From Xestospongia bergquistia (Eukaryota; Porifera; Demospongiae; Haplosclerida; Petrosiidae): a stretch of 64,000 nucleotides of DNA. The translations under genes and the position numbers were made by a program. The stretch lies in NCBI GenBank assembly GCA_963965975.1, contig OZ014416.1:6820001-6884000 (forward strand), in the 5' to 3' direction. The notes beneath the pieces were generated by a model. It was not told the DNA's origin and ran no database searches. It saw only the letters and a program-made list of their open reading frames with translations. Shown in pieces: positions 21,783-34,015 of the stretch (position 1 is the stretch's first letter; the number at the start of each line of letters is the position of its first letter).

Positions 21783-23058
21783 ACAGTGAAAGTAGTGACT
21801 TGCATTTACAAAAGTCTTAATAATCAATTGTAGTGCTCTTCAGATTTTTTTTAAAAATTATTAGATGATTAGCCATGTAAATGCCTGTTTCTAAAAGTGT
21901 AGTGCTGAGAATGTGCATTGATATGTTCAGAATATGAGGTACTTTTTAGCAGCATTATTACAGACTCTGTAAATTTTCTGTATACATCTACCAAATTGCC
22001 AGCATCATCAAAAGACCTTTTTAAAGGTCTTGACTCTGATCTCAATGTTTGAAATGACCATTACTAATGTTAACAAATGCTACTGTTACCTTTTAAATGT
22101 AACTTTTTCACCTCTGTCTTAGCCCTGTTACTTTAGACAGATAGAAAAAGAATGTAATTACAAAATTAATACATTTTAATTAGCTCACGGATTAAATAGA
22201 TTCCTACTACAGCAACCAATAAACATTATTACAATTGAGGGAGGCTTGTTGTCAGGACAACTACAATAAAAAGTCAGCAATGAGGTAGCCATATGATACT
22301 AATGTTATTGACTACTGAGGTTGGCAATATCTAAGAGAATAAATGAGAGAGTGAGGGTGATATATGAATGCCAGAAAAAGAACAGAGAGAAATTAAGAGT
22401 ACCAGAATTGCTTGTTGCCATGACAACCATACGGTTATAACTAAAACTTTACATGCTATGCAACTTTTTTCATTTGTTTTTGCACACAGATAAAAGAATG
22501 TGTCATTTTAATGTATCAAATTGTGTGAGTTTTGTTACATTGGTTATAACATGATTGAACGAGATTCAAGATAGAGACATAAACCTACATTAATAATAGT
22601 TAATAATTATACAGGAAATAGTCGATAACAGTTATAGATAGCTTGTGATACTCCCCCTCCAGTTCAAACGTCCTAATGAAAGTTAATATAATATAGGGTT
22701 AACATATTGAAGGAAGGGGAGGGTTGCCATTTTTGTTGAGGTCTGTCGGTTACTGATAAAGAAGCTCAGTGTCCAACTTGAAATGTAACTTTTTCTTTCC
22801 CTTCTCTATTGTGTGAGTATGCTGCACTTTTGTATAGACTGCTTCAGATGAGTACATATTATGTCACTTGTAGAGTAATGCAGATTTTTGATATATTTTG
22901 GAATAGGTCTCTCTTTCATAGATCGGTACTGTAGCTGAATGACCAAACTATATTTAATATGGAAATAATCCAGTTGACTCATAGAGAGATATACGATAAG
23001 TTCATAATGCATTGGGTAAGTAAATGTTCTAATCTTTGTGATATATATAATGATAACT
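21783..23058. other. SOD2 copy 1 3' flank
   Basis: AT-rich downstream sequence, largely repeated at 28358-29640 and in part at 37710-39340 and 42082-43710. It includes GTTGCCATGACAACC at about 22416 and a stretch from 22780 read as minus-strand frames that are not conserved. No gene is seen. Confidence 0.6.
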
Positions 23059-23508
23059 TATATAATGTTTTGTAATTATGATTGTAGTTTTGTTTGTGTG
23101 AACAGAAACAAGAGAATACACTAACACATCGAAGAAGAGAATATTGATTTTATTAAGGTAGTATGTGACATGCTTTCCATGTCTAAGCTAAGTTAATATT
23201 GCAATAATGAGAGCAGCTCACTACAGCTGTACATCGTATGCTCAAACATTTTAGGTTTTGGTGTCATCTCTAGTAACCTACATAGACTTTGTTTTGTAGC
23301 GTAGACAGCTGATGCTGTGTGACTACACAATATTAGAAAATTTTAGGGAGTGATCACGAGTGATGCTTAGCTATAATCTACCTAATATCATATACAGTTT
23401 TATGCAGTAATACTGGCATACTATTTTACATGCATAACAGTATTGTCGTTAATATACTTCAATTGCATGCAATGTTAGAATATTGATATTGTTTTATAAA
23501 ATGTTGGC

Positions 23509-25828
23509 TCATTTAACAGTCCAGCCACCGTCGATACTAAGTGAAGCACCAGTGATCTGTTTAGCATCATCACTACAAAGAAAGGCCACCATACCACCAA
23601 TCTACAGAGTGAGAGTGAAACATTGTAACTAAGTATGAGATAATATTCTCAATATTATACCTCTTCTGGTAATATGAACTCTTTTGTGGGTTGTTTTTCA
23701 AGTAAAATACTCTAAACAAAGAAAAAATAAAGAAGACCAATGACACAAAGACCATTAATATATAGTGTATGGCAACAATGATATGTAACTCAACTTTGAG
23801 GATTCAAAAACTGCTCTTTGCAAACACACACACTAGTATACATATGCAAACAATAATATAACAAAAGGTGTTATGTATAGAACAGGTGAGTTATGCAAAT
23901 ACAAGACATCATGTGATTCACAAAATTAGAACTAACAAAGGAGTGTCTAAACTATAAGAAACGAATATCTAATAACATTATAAATGTTGGATCATAAAAT
24001 TTCAAAACCACTATTAGGTTTGAGATATTAATTACATCAATAATAAATGACCCATATAATACATAGTTACATACACTATCATTTGGTTTACCTTAGCCTC
24101 ATCAAATGAACACACTCTTTGAGCAGCAATTGCTTGTACTTGAGGTCTAGTTACTATAGACAAGTAACAATAAGACAATTGAAATAAAAGCATTTCTAAT
24201 ACAAGCATCAGCCACTTCTAACTACATTAAGTAGTCATAGTATAAGATCAGTATTTTATTGAATTAAACGAAAACAGTAGTCTTTACTTCATTAGGTATT
24301 GAGAAGAGACAATATAAATAATTATAATTATTAATAATTAATTTTATATTCATTAGAATTAGAGTTGATTCATGACTTTATCTTAGCAACACACATTTTA
24401 TTAAGTGCCCAATGATTATTTAAAGGAAGCACAAATCTCATTACAAATTAAATGAAAAAAGGGAGGATACATTGTGAGTGTCAACTTATAAGTCATGTCC
24501 TTTGATAGATTTCTTAGCTGTTTGTCAAGCCCATCCCCCTCTCCTCACATGTGCAGGATTTGGTTATTATGGCTGTAACTAATTATTGCCTTCACAATCT
24601 ATTCTTTGTCAGAAACACTATCAGCATTATCGCCACATTAAACGTTACAAGGTCTGATTTTCATACTTACAAGGCGTGAGAACCCATCCTGGACATATAG
24701 CATTACATGTGACACCTGTCCCAGCTGTTTCCAATGCAACGACCTTAGTAAGGCCTATTAACCCATGTTTACTGGCACAGTAAGCTGACTTATTAACTGA
24801 AGCCGTCAAACCATGAGCTGAAGATATATTAATAATACGACCCCAGCCTAATGTAATGTAAAGTAACAATATAAATAGAGTTAACAATAAAATAGTCTTG
24901 TATGCAGTATAATTCATTCATCTATTAATGTATTCTTGGTCTATCCATTTTCATCTATCCTTCTATCAATTCATTAATCTATCCATCCACTCGTCTGCTC
25001 ATTTGTCCATCTATTTTTTCCAACTATCCATTATATATCATATTCATATCTGACCTCTTTCTTTCATTCCAGTTACTGCTAATCTAGTAGTATGAAAACT
25101 AGCTGATAAGTTGACAGTTATGACTTTGTCCCATTTCTCTGGTGGGAATTCCTCTACAGGAGACACATACTGTATGCCTAGAGACAAATGAAGCATGGAC
25201 ATGACACTAAGTACAATGACAAAGTGCATTAACAATGATTAATATTGAGTACATTTGTGTCAATTGAACCAATTCTGTATTGTGATATATGCTTTGTGTC
25301 AACATTACAAAACAAATGGAGTGACTTACTTGCTCTGTGTATAACAACCTATAAAAGTATAATTTTGGCTGTATAATTATTATATCGTTAATAAAATACA
25401 GTATGTGACTACCACAAACCATGTCTAAGAATCAAGTATCGGAGACATGCAGTTGGGTTGTATAGTATAGGTCTGTTATATAAGAAAGCAAGTGAGCCAC
25501 TCTCATTTATTGTCACATGATTGCACGCCAACAGTATACATTACTTACCAGCATTATTAACTAGTACATCAGGACCTCTACCAAATTTCTCTTTAATATT
25601 TTCAAACATTGTCTCAATATGATTTTGTTCTGATAAATCAGCTGGACAATACTCCACCTTTGGTGATCCTCTCTTAATACATTCTTCAATAACACTTCTA
25701 ATCTGTTCATCAGTTCCAAAGCCGGTTACCACTATCTGATATCCTTTAGAGGCTAATACATGAGCTATAGACTCGCCTATTCCACTAGTTGAACCAGTTA
25801 TAAGAGCAACTTTTTCTTTAGCAGACAT
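23509..25828 (-). CDS. Bacterial-type D-3-hydroxybutyrate dehydrogenase, copy 2 (SDR family)
   Basis: Same architecture as copy 1: exons 25549-25828, 25055-25177, 24671-24847, 24092-24153, 23661-23711 and 23509-23601; 261 residues starting MSAKEK. All exon lengths equal those of copy 1 and all junctions are GT-AG. Motifs: [12 protein letters not shown] followed by IQ, Ser144, Tyr157 and Lys161 of the SDR triad, and PGW. It keeps His146 and Gln198, at positions aligned with residues that contact the substrate carboxylate in bacterial enzymes, so it is the better candidate for normal ketone-body activity. No clear mitochondrial presequence is visible, so a cytosolic location is likelier. It is divergent from SOD2 copy 2 with 81 bp between start codons. 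Confidence 0.92.
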
Positions 25829-25909
25829 TATATAATCCACTTATGATGGGAGTGGCTGGAGGAAAGGTCAATCAATTCCTATTACTCTAACCACGTTTCT
25901 CTACTTAAG
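25829..25909. promoter_or_regulatory. Bidirectional promoter, dehydrogenase 2 / SOD2 copy 2
   Basis: 81 bp between divergent ATGs, differing from 20339-20416 by a small insertion (TTATGATGG for TGATGG) and one substitution. Co-regulation of the two genes is plausible but not shown by the sequence. Confidence 0.6.
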
Positions 25910-28357
25910 ATGTTGTCTATTTTACGAGCTTCTCATCCGTTCAAGGGAACAGGAGTCACTGTTCTGACTTCTCTTTCTCGCCAGAATCACTCATTGCCTG
26001 AGTTACCATACAGATATAACGCACTGGAGCCAGTTATTAGTGGAGAGATTATGGAATTACATCATACAAAACATCATGCTACTTATGTTAATAACTTAAA
26101 CACTGCTGAAGAACAACTCAAGCAGTGTGTAGATGAAGGTATTAGTTACATTAACATAGTCTGTTTATTTACTGAAGTAATGTTTGTTAACAAACATTGT
26201 GGCTACCATACACATAGAAAAAGAATCCATACTTCAATTTAAAAATCATATGTATGTATGTGTACATGTTCTAAGGTTTAACGTTTAGGTTTGTAGGGAT
26301 AATATTAAAGGTTCATTCAGTTGAAATTATCAGATTATGTTAGTCATATTGCAATGCTCTCCTGCAACCCCTTAATTAAATGTTAATAAAGTGTAGGTTT
26401 CCTGTTGGACCACCAGACAATTAGTAATTTCTTAAATAATTTCTTAGCTTGAATAAGTATTTCATTCAGTAATAATGTTACAGGTAATGTGGGCGGAGTC
26501 ATTGCTCTACAGCCAGCCATTAAGTTCAATGGTGGAGGACATATTAATCATTCTATCTTTTGGAACAACCTTTCACCCAATGGAGGAGGAGAACCACAAG
26601 GTAAACTGTTCTTGTAATATAATATTTGATCCAAAGCCTTTCTGTAACAAGGAACACAAATAGGACTAGGAGGATAGATTCCATGCAATTGATTAAAAAG
26701 GAATGTAAATTTTCAAAATAGGATTCAAAGTATAAATTATGTTAGCATAAATGGCTTTCTATGACAATAAAAGACTAATAACACAATGAATAGAGTAATA
26801 TATGAATGAAAATCTCCTCATTTGATGCTCACATGCTTTGTTCATATCCACAATATTAATAAGCTAGCAAACAAATATAATACAACTTTCAAGTTCTAGT
26901 TTCATACTCCTCTCCTTGTCTTTTCGCATTATTCATTTATTTCATAACTATACTTTAAATTGACATCAAATTGTGTGTACCAGTTGTGGACTAGTAATAA
27001 CTCCCATCTAAATACTAGCATCTTTCTTAGCAATGGTACAGAGTCTGTAAAGTCTCTAGTCTTTAATATACATAGTTTACAGCATCAAAATGAATCATAG
27101 GAAAATTTTAATAATTGCAATCTTGTTTATTTCATAAGATCCTCAAATAATTAATTGTTTGAAACAAAAACAGTTTGATGATTTAAGACAACAGTAGTAG
27201 TGCAAAATTGCATTAATTAATTAAAAAATTAATAAATTAATTAATGAGCAATTTTGTGTTAGTCATCAAAGGTAATGGTCTTTGTATTTTCACAAGGTTA
27301 CCTCAGATTGTTGAAAGACCTTTTTTCCATAATAATTATTGTTTGTTGAATAAATACATTTCAAAGAAATGCCCAACTTAACATTACTCAAAATTTAAGC
27401 ATTTTTTAAAACAATATTGTTGGTCACTAATATAATATACTTGATATTGTTACTTACTTTCTTTTTTCCTACAGGTGATTTTAGGGCAGCCATTGAAAGA
27501 GACTTTAGTTCTTTTGATAACTTTAAATCACAACTTTCAGCTAAAACAATTGCAATTCAAGGATCAGGATGGGGATGGCTGGTAAAAATTTATACTAGTA
27601 AATGTTTCAATTTTTAGGGAAAGAATATCTATATTGACCAATGTATTATTACTTGGAATGTTCAATGAATAATCTGTTTGTAGTTATAAGGTGACATAAT
27701 GTGTATAAATTATATTACAGTTCAAGATAAGGAACTGCACAATTTAAAAGCCCAACAGCATTCTTTATGAAAATTAAGTTTGTATGCATAATTAAAAGTT
27801 GAAATTCTAAAGTGACTATACTATAAATTGTTATAGTGTTTAAAATGATAGTGTATAACAAAAAGCTCTTTAGTCTTAAAAGCTACTAAGAAAGCTCAGA
27901 GAATAAGAAAAATGTGACTGTATTACTTAATAAGTATCAGAGTCAGATAATTAATAAATATTACATAAGCATTAATTCTTAAATCATTAGAAAGAATGAC
28001 TGACATCTTATACAATCTATGTTTTTTTATTAATTTTTAGGGATATAACAAAGAGAGTGGAAGGCTACAAATTGCTACATGTGCCAATCAAGACCCATTA
28101 CAAGGAACTACAGGTACGAGCACTGACTAGAGTATTTGAATTCCTTTCTAATTATAGTATCTGTATGCATAGTGCCTTCTCAATATTTCATACATTCCTC
28201 TAACTGTATAGGTCTGATTCCCCTTCTTGGTATTGATGTATGGGAACATGCCTATTATCTCCAATATAAGAATGTACGACCTGATTATGTTAAAGCTATT
28301 TGGGATGTCATCAACTGGCAGGATGTTTCTGAAAGATACAGCAATGCTATGACATAA
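25910..28357 (+). CDS. SOD2: Mitochondrial Mn superoxide dismutase, copy 2
   Basis: Converts superoxide to hydrogen peroxide in the mitochondrial matrix. Five exons: 25910-26138, 26484-26600, 27475-27581, 28041-28113 and 28212-28357. All junctions are GT-AG with consistent phases, giving 223 residues (human 222). The N-terminal stretch of about 26 residues is basic and hydroxylated, as in a matrix targeting peptide, and is followed by [15 protein letters not shown]. Metal ligands are His51, His99, Asp184 and His188. Family signatures [32 protein letters not shown] and [20 protein letters not shown] are present. The intact acceptor CTACAG before exon 3 (27471-27474) contrasts with copy 1. The transcript also resembles the 3' fragments at 36.8 and 41.2 kb. 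Confidence 0.95.
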
Positions 28358-30440
28358 ACAGTGAAAGTAGTGACTTGCATTTACAAAAGTCTTAAATAGT
28401 CAATTGTAGTGCTCTTCAGATTTTTTAAAAAATTATTAGATGATTAGTCATGTAAATGCCTGTTTCTAAAAGTGCAGCGCTGAGAACCTGCATTGATATG
28501 TTCAGAATATGAGGTACTTTTTAGCAGCACTATTACAGACTCTGTAAATTTTCCGCATACATCTACCAAATTGCCAGCATCATCAAAAGACCTTTTTAAA
28601 GTTCTTGACTCTGAACTCAATGTTTGAAATGACCATTACTAATGTTAACAAATGCTACTGTTACCTTTTAAATGTGACTTTTTTACCTCTGTCTTGGCCC
28701 TTTTACTTCAGACAGATAGAAAAAGAATGTGAATGTAAATACAAATACATATTAATTAGCTCACGGATTAAATAGATTCCTACTACTGCAACCAATAAAC
28801 ATTATTACAATTGAGGGAGGTTTGTTGCCATGACAACTACAATACAAAGTCAGCAATGAGCTAGCCATATGATACTAATGTTATTGACCACTGAGGTTGG
28901 CAATATCTAAGAGAATAAATGAGAGAGTGAGGGTGATATATGAATGCCAGAAAAAGAGCAGAGAGAAATTAAAAGTACCAGAAAGAGATAAGTTGCTTGT
29001 TGCCATGACAACCATACAGTTATAACTAAAACTTTACATGCTATGCAACTTTTTTCACTTGTTTTTGCACACAGCTAAAAGCAATGTGTCATTTTAATGT
29101 ATCAAATTGTGTGAGTTTTGTTACATTGGTTATAACATGATTGAACAAGATTCAAGATAGAGACATAAACCTACATTAATAATAGTTAATAATTATACAG
29201 GAAATAGTCAATAACAGTTATATAGATAGCTTGTGATACTCCCCCTCCAGTTCAAACGTCCTAATGAAAGTTAATATAATATAGGGTTACATATTGAAGG
29301 AAGGGGAGGGTTGCCATTTTTGTTGAGGTCTGTCGGTTACTGATAAAGAAGCTCAGTGTCCAACTTGAAATGTAACTTTTTCTTTCCCTTCTCTATTGTG
29401 AGTATGTTGTGTGTGCTTTTGTGTAGACTGCTTCAGATGAGTACATATTATGTTACTTGTAGAGTAATGCAGATCTTTGATATATTTTGGAGTAGGTCTC
29501 TCTTTCATAGATCGGTACTGTAGCTGAATGACCAAACTATATGTAATATGGAAATAATCCAGATGACTCATGGAGAGATATACGATAAGTTCATAATGCA
29601 TTGGATAAGTGAATGTCCTAATCTTTGTGATTGGCACAGATTACCTTTGAAAACATTGCTTGGATTGTTCAGTTCAGTCACTCTACTTGTCTATTACCAT
29701 GTGGGCGGTCGGCAGACGTATGTGTTTTGATGAATACCCAAAAGTGTGTTGAATGACATTGGAACAAAATGTACTTCTTGCAATTGGTCACTGTGAATAT
29801 AAGAGGATATGCTTCCACTCATTCGAAAAAGACATCAGTAAGTCGAGGACAGACATTCCAATTCCAGTTTCAATCAAACGGGGTTATACGGAGTTGAAAT
29901 GACCGTCTTCGGCTACGTAAATGACAATACGGAGATGGAATGTACGTTCTCGGTTTCCGTATATGTCGGACCTACAATAAAGTCAGGAAGGGTGCTTCTT
30001 GATGTAACTTGTATTATAGGATGATGATGTTTTTTTACTTAGTTAATATAGTTACCATAGTTAAAATAGTTTCTTAGTTAACAGAGTTCATTGCAGTTTT
30101 ATATACAAGTATGACACTCAATAGCCTCTATATGTGGCAAAGTATTAAGTTCAAGGACTAGTAAACAAGTATAATATGTGTACAGCTTATTAAGTTCATT
30201 GAGTGAGTTTTGCAAACATGCTGCATTTACTATAGCTGTATACAGACTTACAATGCATTGCATTATACCAACACTATCATCATTAGAATTTTCTGTATCA
30301 TTTTTTTGCTTTTTTTGTTTGTGAAAATGACAACATTTGTTTGTCCCAGTTAAATTTTTAAAATTTAGATAAAAATTTCGTGTGAGATTCATATATACAC
30401 TTAGCTTCAGACTGAAGTCTTGCATGCCACTGGTTTCCAT
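28358..30440. other. SOD2 copy 2 3' flank and a CpG-richer repeated block
   Basis: 28358-29640 repeats the flank of copy 1. About 29740-30030 is a block with more CpG than its surroundings (CGGGGTTATACGGAG, CGTTCTCGGTTTCCG); it recurs at about 39410-39690 and 43780-44060. About 30330-30440 is a piece of the block that normally lies downstream of crystallin genes. No coding gene is supported. Confidence 0.55.
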
Positions 30441-32006
30441 TTAGCAATGGTAATCTAGTTTTTAAATTATGAATGGATTGTTGGAATCATTGTTTCGTAT
30501 CAAATATTGGTGTACATTTCATTGATGATACCCTCCATATGCATTACACAACTTTTCTAACAATAATAATTACTATTCATATAAAAAAGAGACAATTAAT
30601 GTAATATTTATGGATGTTTAACCTTAATATGAAGGTGTTATTATAATATATTGTGCATATCAAAATAGCTACAACTTTTAGTTTCATTTAATAAGTTACC
30701 TCTTGAAACAGTATAACCAATTAACTATTCTATATTCTCTTATTATATAATTTATAGATCTAGTCAGCTAATGACATTACTTGTATTAACTATAGAATAC
30801 TGCATATAGTACATAACCACTAACAATATTGTGAAACACATAGAGAATACACAACTGTAGTATGTTTAAGTATGTCTTATATTCCTGGAAAGAATGAAGT
30901 TAAGTTTAAGTTTTTTTGTGGTCTATAAATTACATTAAACAATGTAGTCATGTTCCAGGAATAAATCCATATATGGACTGTGGTTAGAGTTAAACTATAC
31001 ACATAAAGTGATATCACTATGTTATACATTATATAGCATTATGTAAAACCCAAGTTAAATTGTAGTATAACACAGGTGCATTTTAGACATTTCCACCTGT
31101 TGATATATATAATAATAACTTATATCAATGGAGTTATAGAAGGTTCTATAATTGCATACTATCTCTCTATATCATGAATTCGTATATATCTATGTTGTAT
31201 GTGATAAACATTTGAATATAGAAAGCATAGTAAGTTGTAGCTATCACTTGATAGATTATAAGTTTAAACTACCTAAAAATGTTTCTCAGTAACATCAGAA
31301 TTCTTCATGAGTCATTACATTTGGGTATATAGTATGAGTGGCCTAATTTTGTATGCTAATTCTTAACTTTTGTATTAAGATTTTTCATTTTTGTATTAAC
31401 TGATATTCCTTAAATGTTGTTGTAACTTATATTGCTCAATTTCTTATTTATTACTTAGTACCACAATGACTCAGGCAAGATTAAACCATCTCATGATCCT
31501 TTATGCTTACAATGAGAGAACTGAATCCCTTCCCTTTGAAAATGCAGGAAAATAACAAGGCTTGTTTATCCAGTTAATTTTAAAAATTTAGATAGAACTT
31601 TTTGGGTGTAATTCATACTGCTAGGTTCAGACTGACCTATTATATATTGCAGTCTTGCATGCCACTGCAACTGGTTATAATTTAGCAATGGTGATCTAGT
31701 TTTTAAAATATGAATAGATTGTTGGAATAGTTGTTTCACATTAAATATTTGATAAACTAAATCTATTATACCTGATCTTATTCCTTGTGTATGCAGCATT
31801 CATTTATTTTCATTTGGCCATCATGAATGCACTCATCATGCACTCTTAACTTTAATGTATTTCTTGTCTAAATGTTATTTGCATGAAACAACGTTTTTTA
31901 AATGAAAGTGTGCTTAAACAAGTTGAAAAAAAGTCTGTAAATAGAGCATTACAAAACAGAATAATCACCAAAAAAATAATATATTCACTTTCTCCATTGA
32001 GTCAGT
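30441..32006. other. Dispersed repeats downstream of crystallin 2
   Basis: Contains a repeat (about 30880-31240) related to parts of 8.6-8.9, 34.3-34.7 and 45.9-46.3 kb. A block at about 31450-31800 recurs at 46560-46900. AATGAAAGTG near 31900 matches other crystallin trailers. The frame 31566-31799 is repeat-derived. Confidence 0.6.
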
Positions 32007-32546
32007 TCAGTCGGATTCTTGGACAAACTTGATAGATTTGATCTGGTCATTGCCAGGCAGAGGCCCAAAGTCATACCTACCAGGTCCAAGTGCAGTTTTG
32101 CCATCAATGTTAAGTTTTGTTCCATGGCAGTTATATCCTGTGTAAAAGCTCCATTTCCCACCAGTAACTATAATGGAAGACACTCCAGAAATTTTGCCTT
32201 GATCAAAGTATTGAGTGATATCACGATTGGTATTTTGAAACAATTTTCCATATCCACGGTAATGACTGTGTTCAAACAATATAACTCCTGGATTTGACTC
32301 ATTAAATCCTTGTAAAGATTTTATGGGATCATCCGTGGTAACACATTCACCAGTACAAACGATTTTTCCAACATTACCATCTCCTTGATGTTTATGATCC
32401 CATTCGGTGACTGTATAGACAACCCAAAGAGATCTAGTAGTGCTATGAGGAACTTCAGCTCTTGTGTAATTCGCAGATATGTCAACCTCTGAATTGTAAT
32501 ACGTTTGCTCGCCAGTAAGTCGGATTTGGCCATGTGGAGTGGTCAT
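32007..32546 (-). CDS. Beta/gamma-crystallin-like protein, copy 2
   Basis: Single exon, 179 residues, starting MTTPHGQIRLTGEQ. It contains the conserved N-terminal part (LWVVYTVTEWDHKHQGD) and the C-terminal double Greek key: motif A VILFEHSHYRGYGKLF to SGVSSIIVT, motif B KWSFYTGYNCHGTKLNIDG to NDQIKSIKFV. It is closest to copy 4 (47114-47659), with a two-residue deletion in the N-terminal part relative to copies 1, 3 and 5. TATA box at 32646-32653 and bZIP-like TGACGTAA at 32693-32700 upstream. No signal peptide. Confidence 0.85.
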   Translation of the reverse strand: MTTPHGQIRLTGEQTYYNSEVDISANYTRAEVPHSTTRSLWVVYTVTEWDHKHQGDGNVGKIVCTGECVTTDDPIKSLQGFNESNPGVILFEHSHYRGYGKLFQNTNRDITQYFDQGKISGVSSIIVTGGKWSFYTGYNCHGTKLNIDGKTALGPGRYDFGPLPGNDQIKSIKFVQESD

Positions 32547-33109
32547 ATTTTGTAATTTTAAATCAGGGTTCTAATTCCTCTCGTGTAAATACAGTTATAT
32601 TTTTAATTCGTTGCTCGTACACAACTAATTCTTAGATTTGGATGACTTTTATAGTCATCATGACTCATGAATATGATTATCTAATACCTATATGACGTAA
32701 TAAGAGATTAGCTTTTGTGGTTAAATGCAGACAACATTTTTTGTGGGTAAGCATACTTTCCATTTTAAATCATGAGAAGGTGTAGGCTCTTATTTAAGAG
32801 AATAAATCAATTGTAGCATGTAAATATATACAATCATGTAAAAAGAAGCCATGAATACAATTTAGTTATACCTTTCCAGTCATGCATATGCTTGATATGA
32901 TAGTTTCAGTTTCAACATTAATTTAGGCAATTATACAAGAAATTGCAGGAATAACATTTTAAAGGTGTTGTATGGCTACCATGACAATATCCAATTTATC
33001 TTTAACACATTAGCCCAGTTCTCTTTTCTTTCTCCCTGCTCTCTCTCTCTCACTCTCTCTCTCTCTCTCTCTCATTTTGTCAATTCAGTCAGTTCAGGTT
33101 CTATCATGT
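32547..33109. other. Crystallin 2 promoter and flank
   Basis: The first about 150 bp hold the crystallin promoter. From about 32700 the sequence is repeated at 47830-48170. A (CT)n tract lies at about 33037-33073. No gene is seen. Confidence 0.6.
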
Positions 33110-33403
33110 TTAAGGTGCCTGGACGTATTGAACATATTGGATAGACTTGATCTGGTCATTGGCAGACAAAGGCCTAAGGTCATGCTTACCAGGTCCAAGT
33201 ACAGTTTTTCCATCAATGTTAAGTTTTGTTTCATGGCATTTATATCCTGTGTAGAAGCTCCAGTTGCCACCAGTGATTATCATGGAAGACACTCCAGAAA
33301 TTTGTCTTGACTGAAGAATTGGTGACATCAGGATTGGTATTGTGAAACAATGTTGCATATCCACGGTATTTACTGTGTTCGAATAAAATAACTCCTGGGT
33401 TGA
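33110..33403 (-). pseudogene. Beta/gamma-crystallin-like pseudogene (5' truncated, frameshifted)
   Basis: Homologous to the C-terminal half of the crystallin genes, from the NPGVILFEHS region to the stop. The 5' half is missing beyond about 33403. A one-base deletion after the NTNPDVTNS-encoding region shifts the frame before the SGVSSMII block. The C-terminus has a short duplicated VQY word. Confidence 0.85.
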
Positions 33404-33975
33404 GAAAATTCTTCATGTCATCACATTTGAGTTGGGTTTGTAGCTAAGGTGTATATAGGAATAGGGGGGGCTGGGGGGGGGGGCCATGGCCCCTCCAACC
33501 AAAATTTAATACGTAATGATTTCATTTTATGCAACACACAAAATAATGATGTACAGTATATATGCATATGTCAAACTAAGTACATAATGATGGTCCCCCA
33601 ATAAGAAGTTCATTCCTACACCGATGACTGGCTGATTTTGGTGGCGTTTTGGCTCAAAATTGTCTTAATTGGCTAACCAATTGCTTGGAGTTTTTACAGG
33701 AAATAGAGCACAAGGGCTAAAATCAAGCACTTGGTCTTTACTCTTGTGCTCTATTTACTATTTACTACCTCCAACCCATTCTCTAATTTATATTTAAAAT
33801 AGTATTAACTATTTTAACTTTGTCTTAACAGTGTATCACATTATTAGTATTAATACTTGCATGATATAACATATATTGTATAGGATTAGATGACAATGGG
33901 ATTATACCGCAATTACCCGCACAGATCTACTAAACTTGTGCTATATAATATATTTTATATATAATAATTCATATC

Positions 33976-34015
<40 letters not shown>

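Larger units (their letters stand above)
17590..23058. repeat. Segmental duplication unit 1 (dehydrogenase/SOD2 pair)
   Basis: About 5.5 kb repeated in direct orientation at 23059-29640. The units share exons, introns and flanks; unit 2 is longer mainly because SOD2 intron 2 is about 0.7 kb longer and intron 3 about 0.4 kb longer. The boundary is seen where TATAATGTTTTGTAATTATG recurs at about 23062. Confidence 0.9.
23059..29640. repeat. Segmental duplication unit 2 (dehydrogenase/SOD2 pair)
   Basis: Second direct copy of the unit at 17590-23058, about 6.6 kb, containing the intact-looking dehydrogenase and SOD2 genes. Confidence 0.9.

Noticed and set aside
25207..25422. Frame repeated at 36.0 and 40.4 kb ([10 protein letters not shown])
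   Set aside because: It is dehydrogenase intron 1; it recurs only because that intron piece was duplicated into the chimeric unit.
31566..31799. 77-codon minus-strand frame also seen at 46679-46900
   Set aside because: Part of the crystallin downstream repeat; changes between copies do not look protein-constrained.
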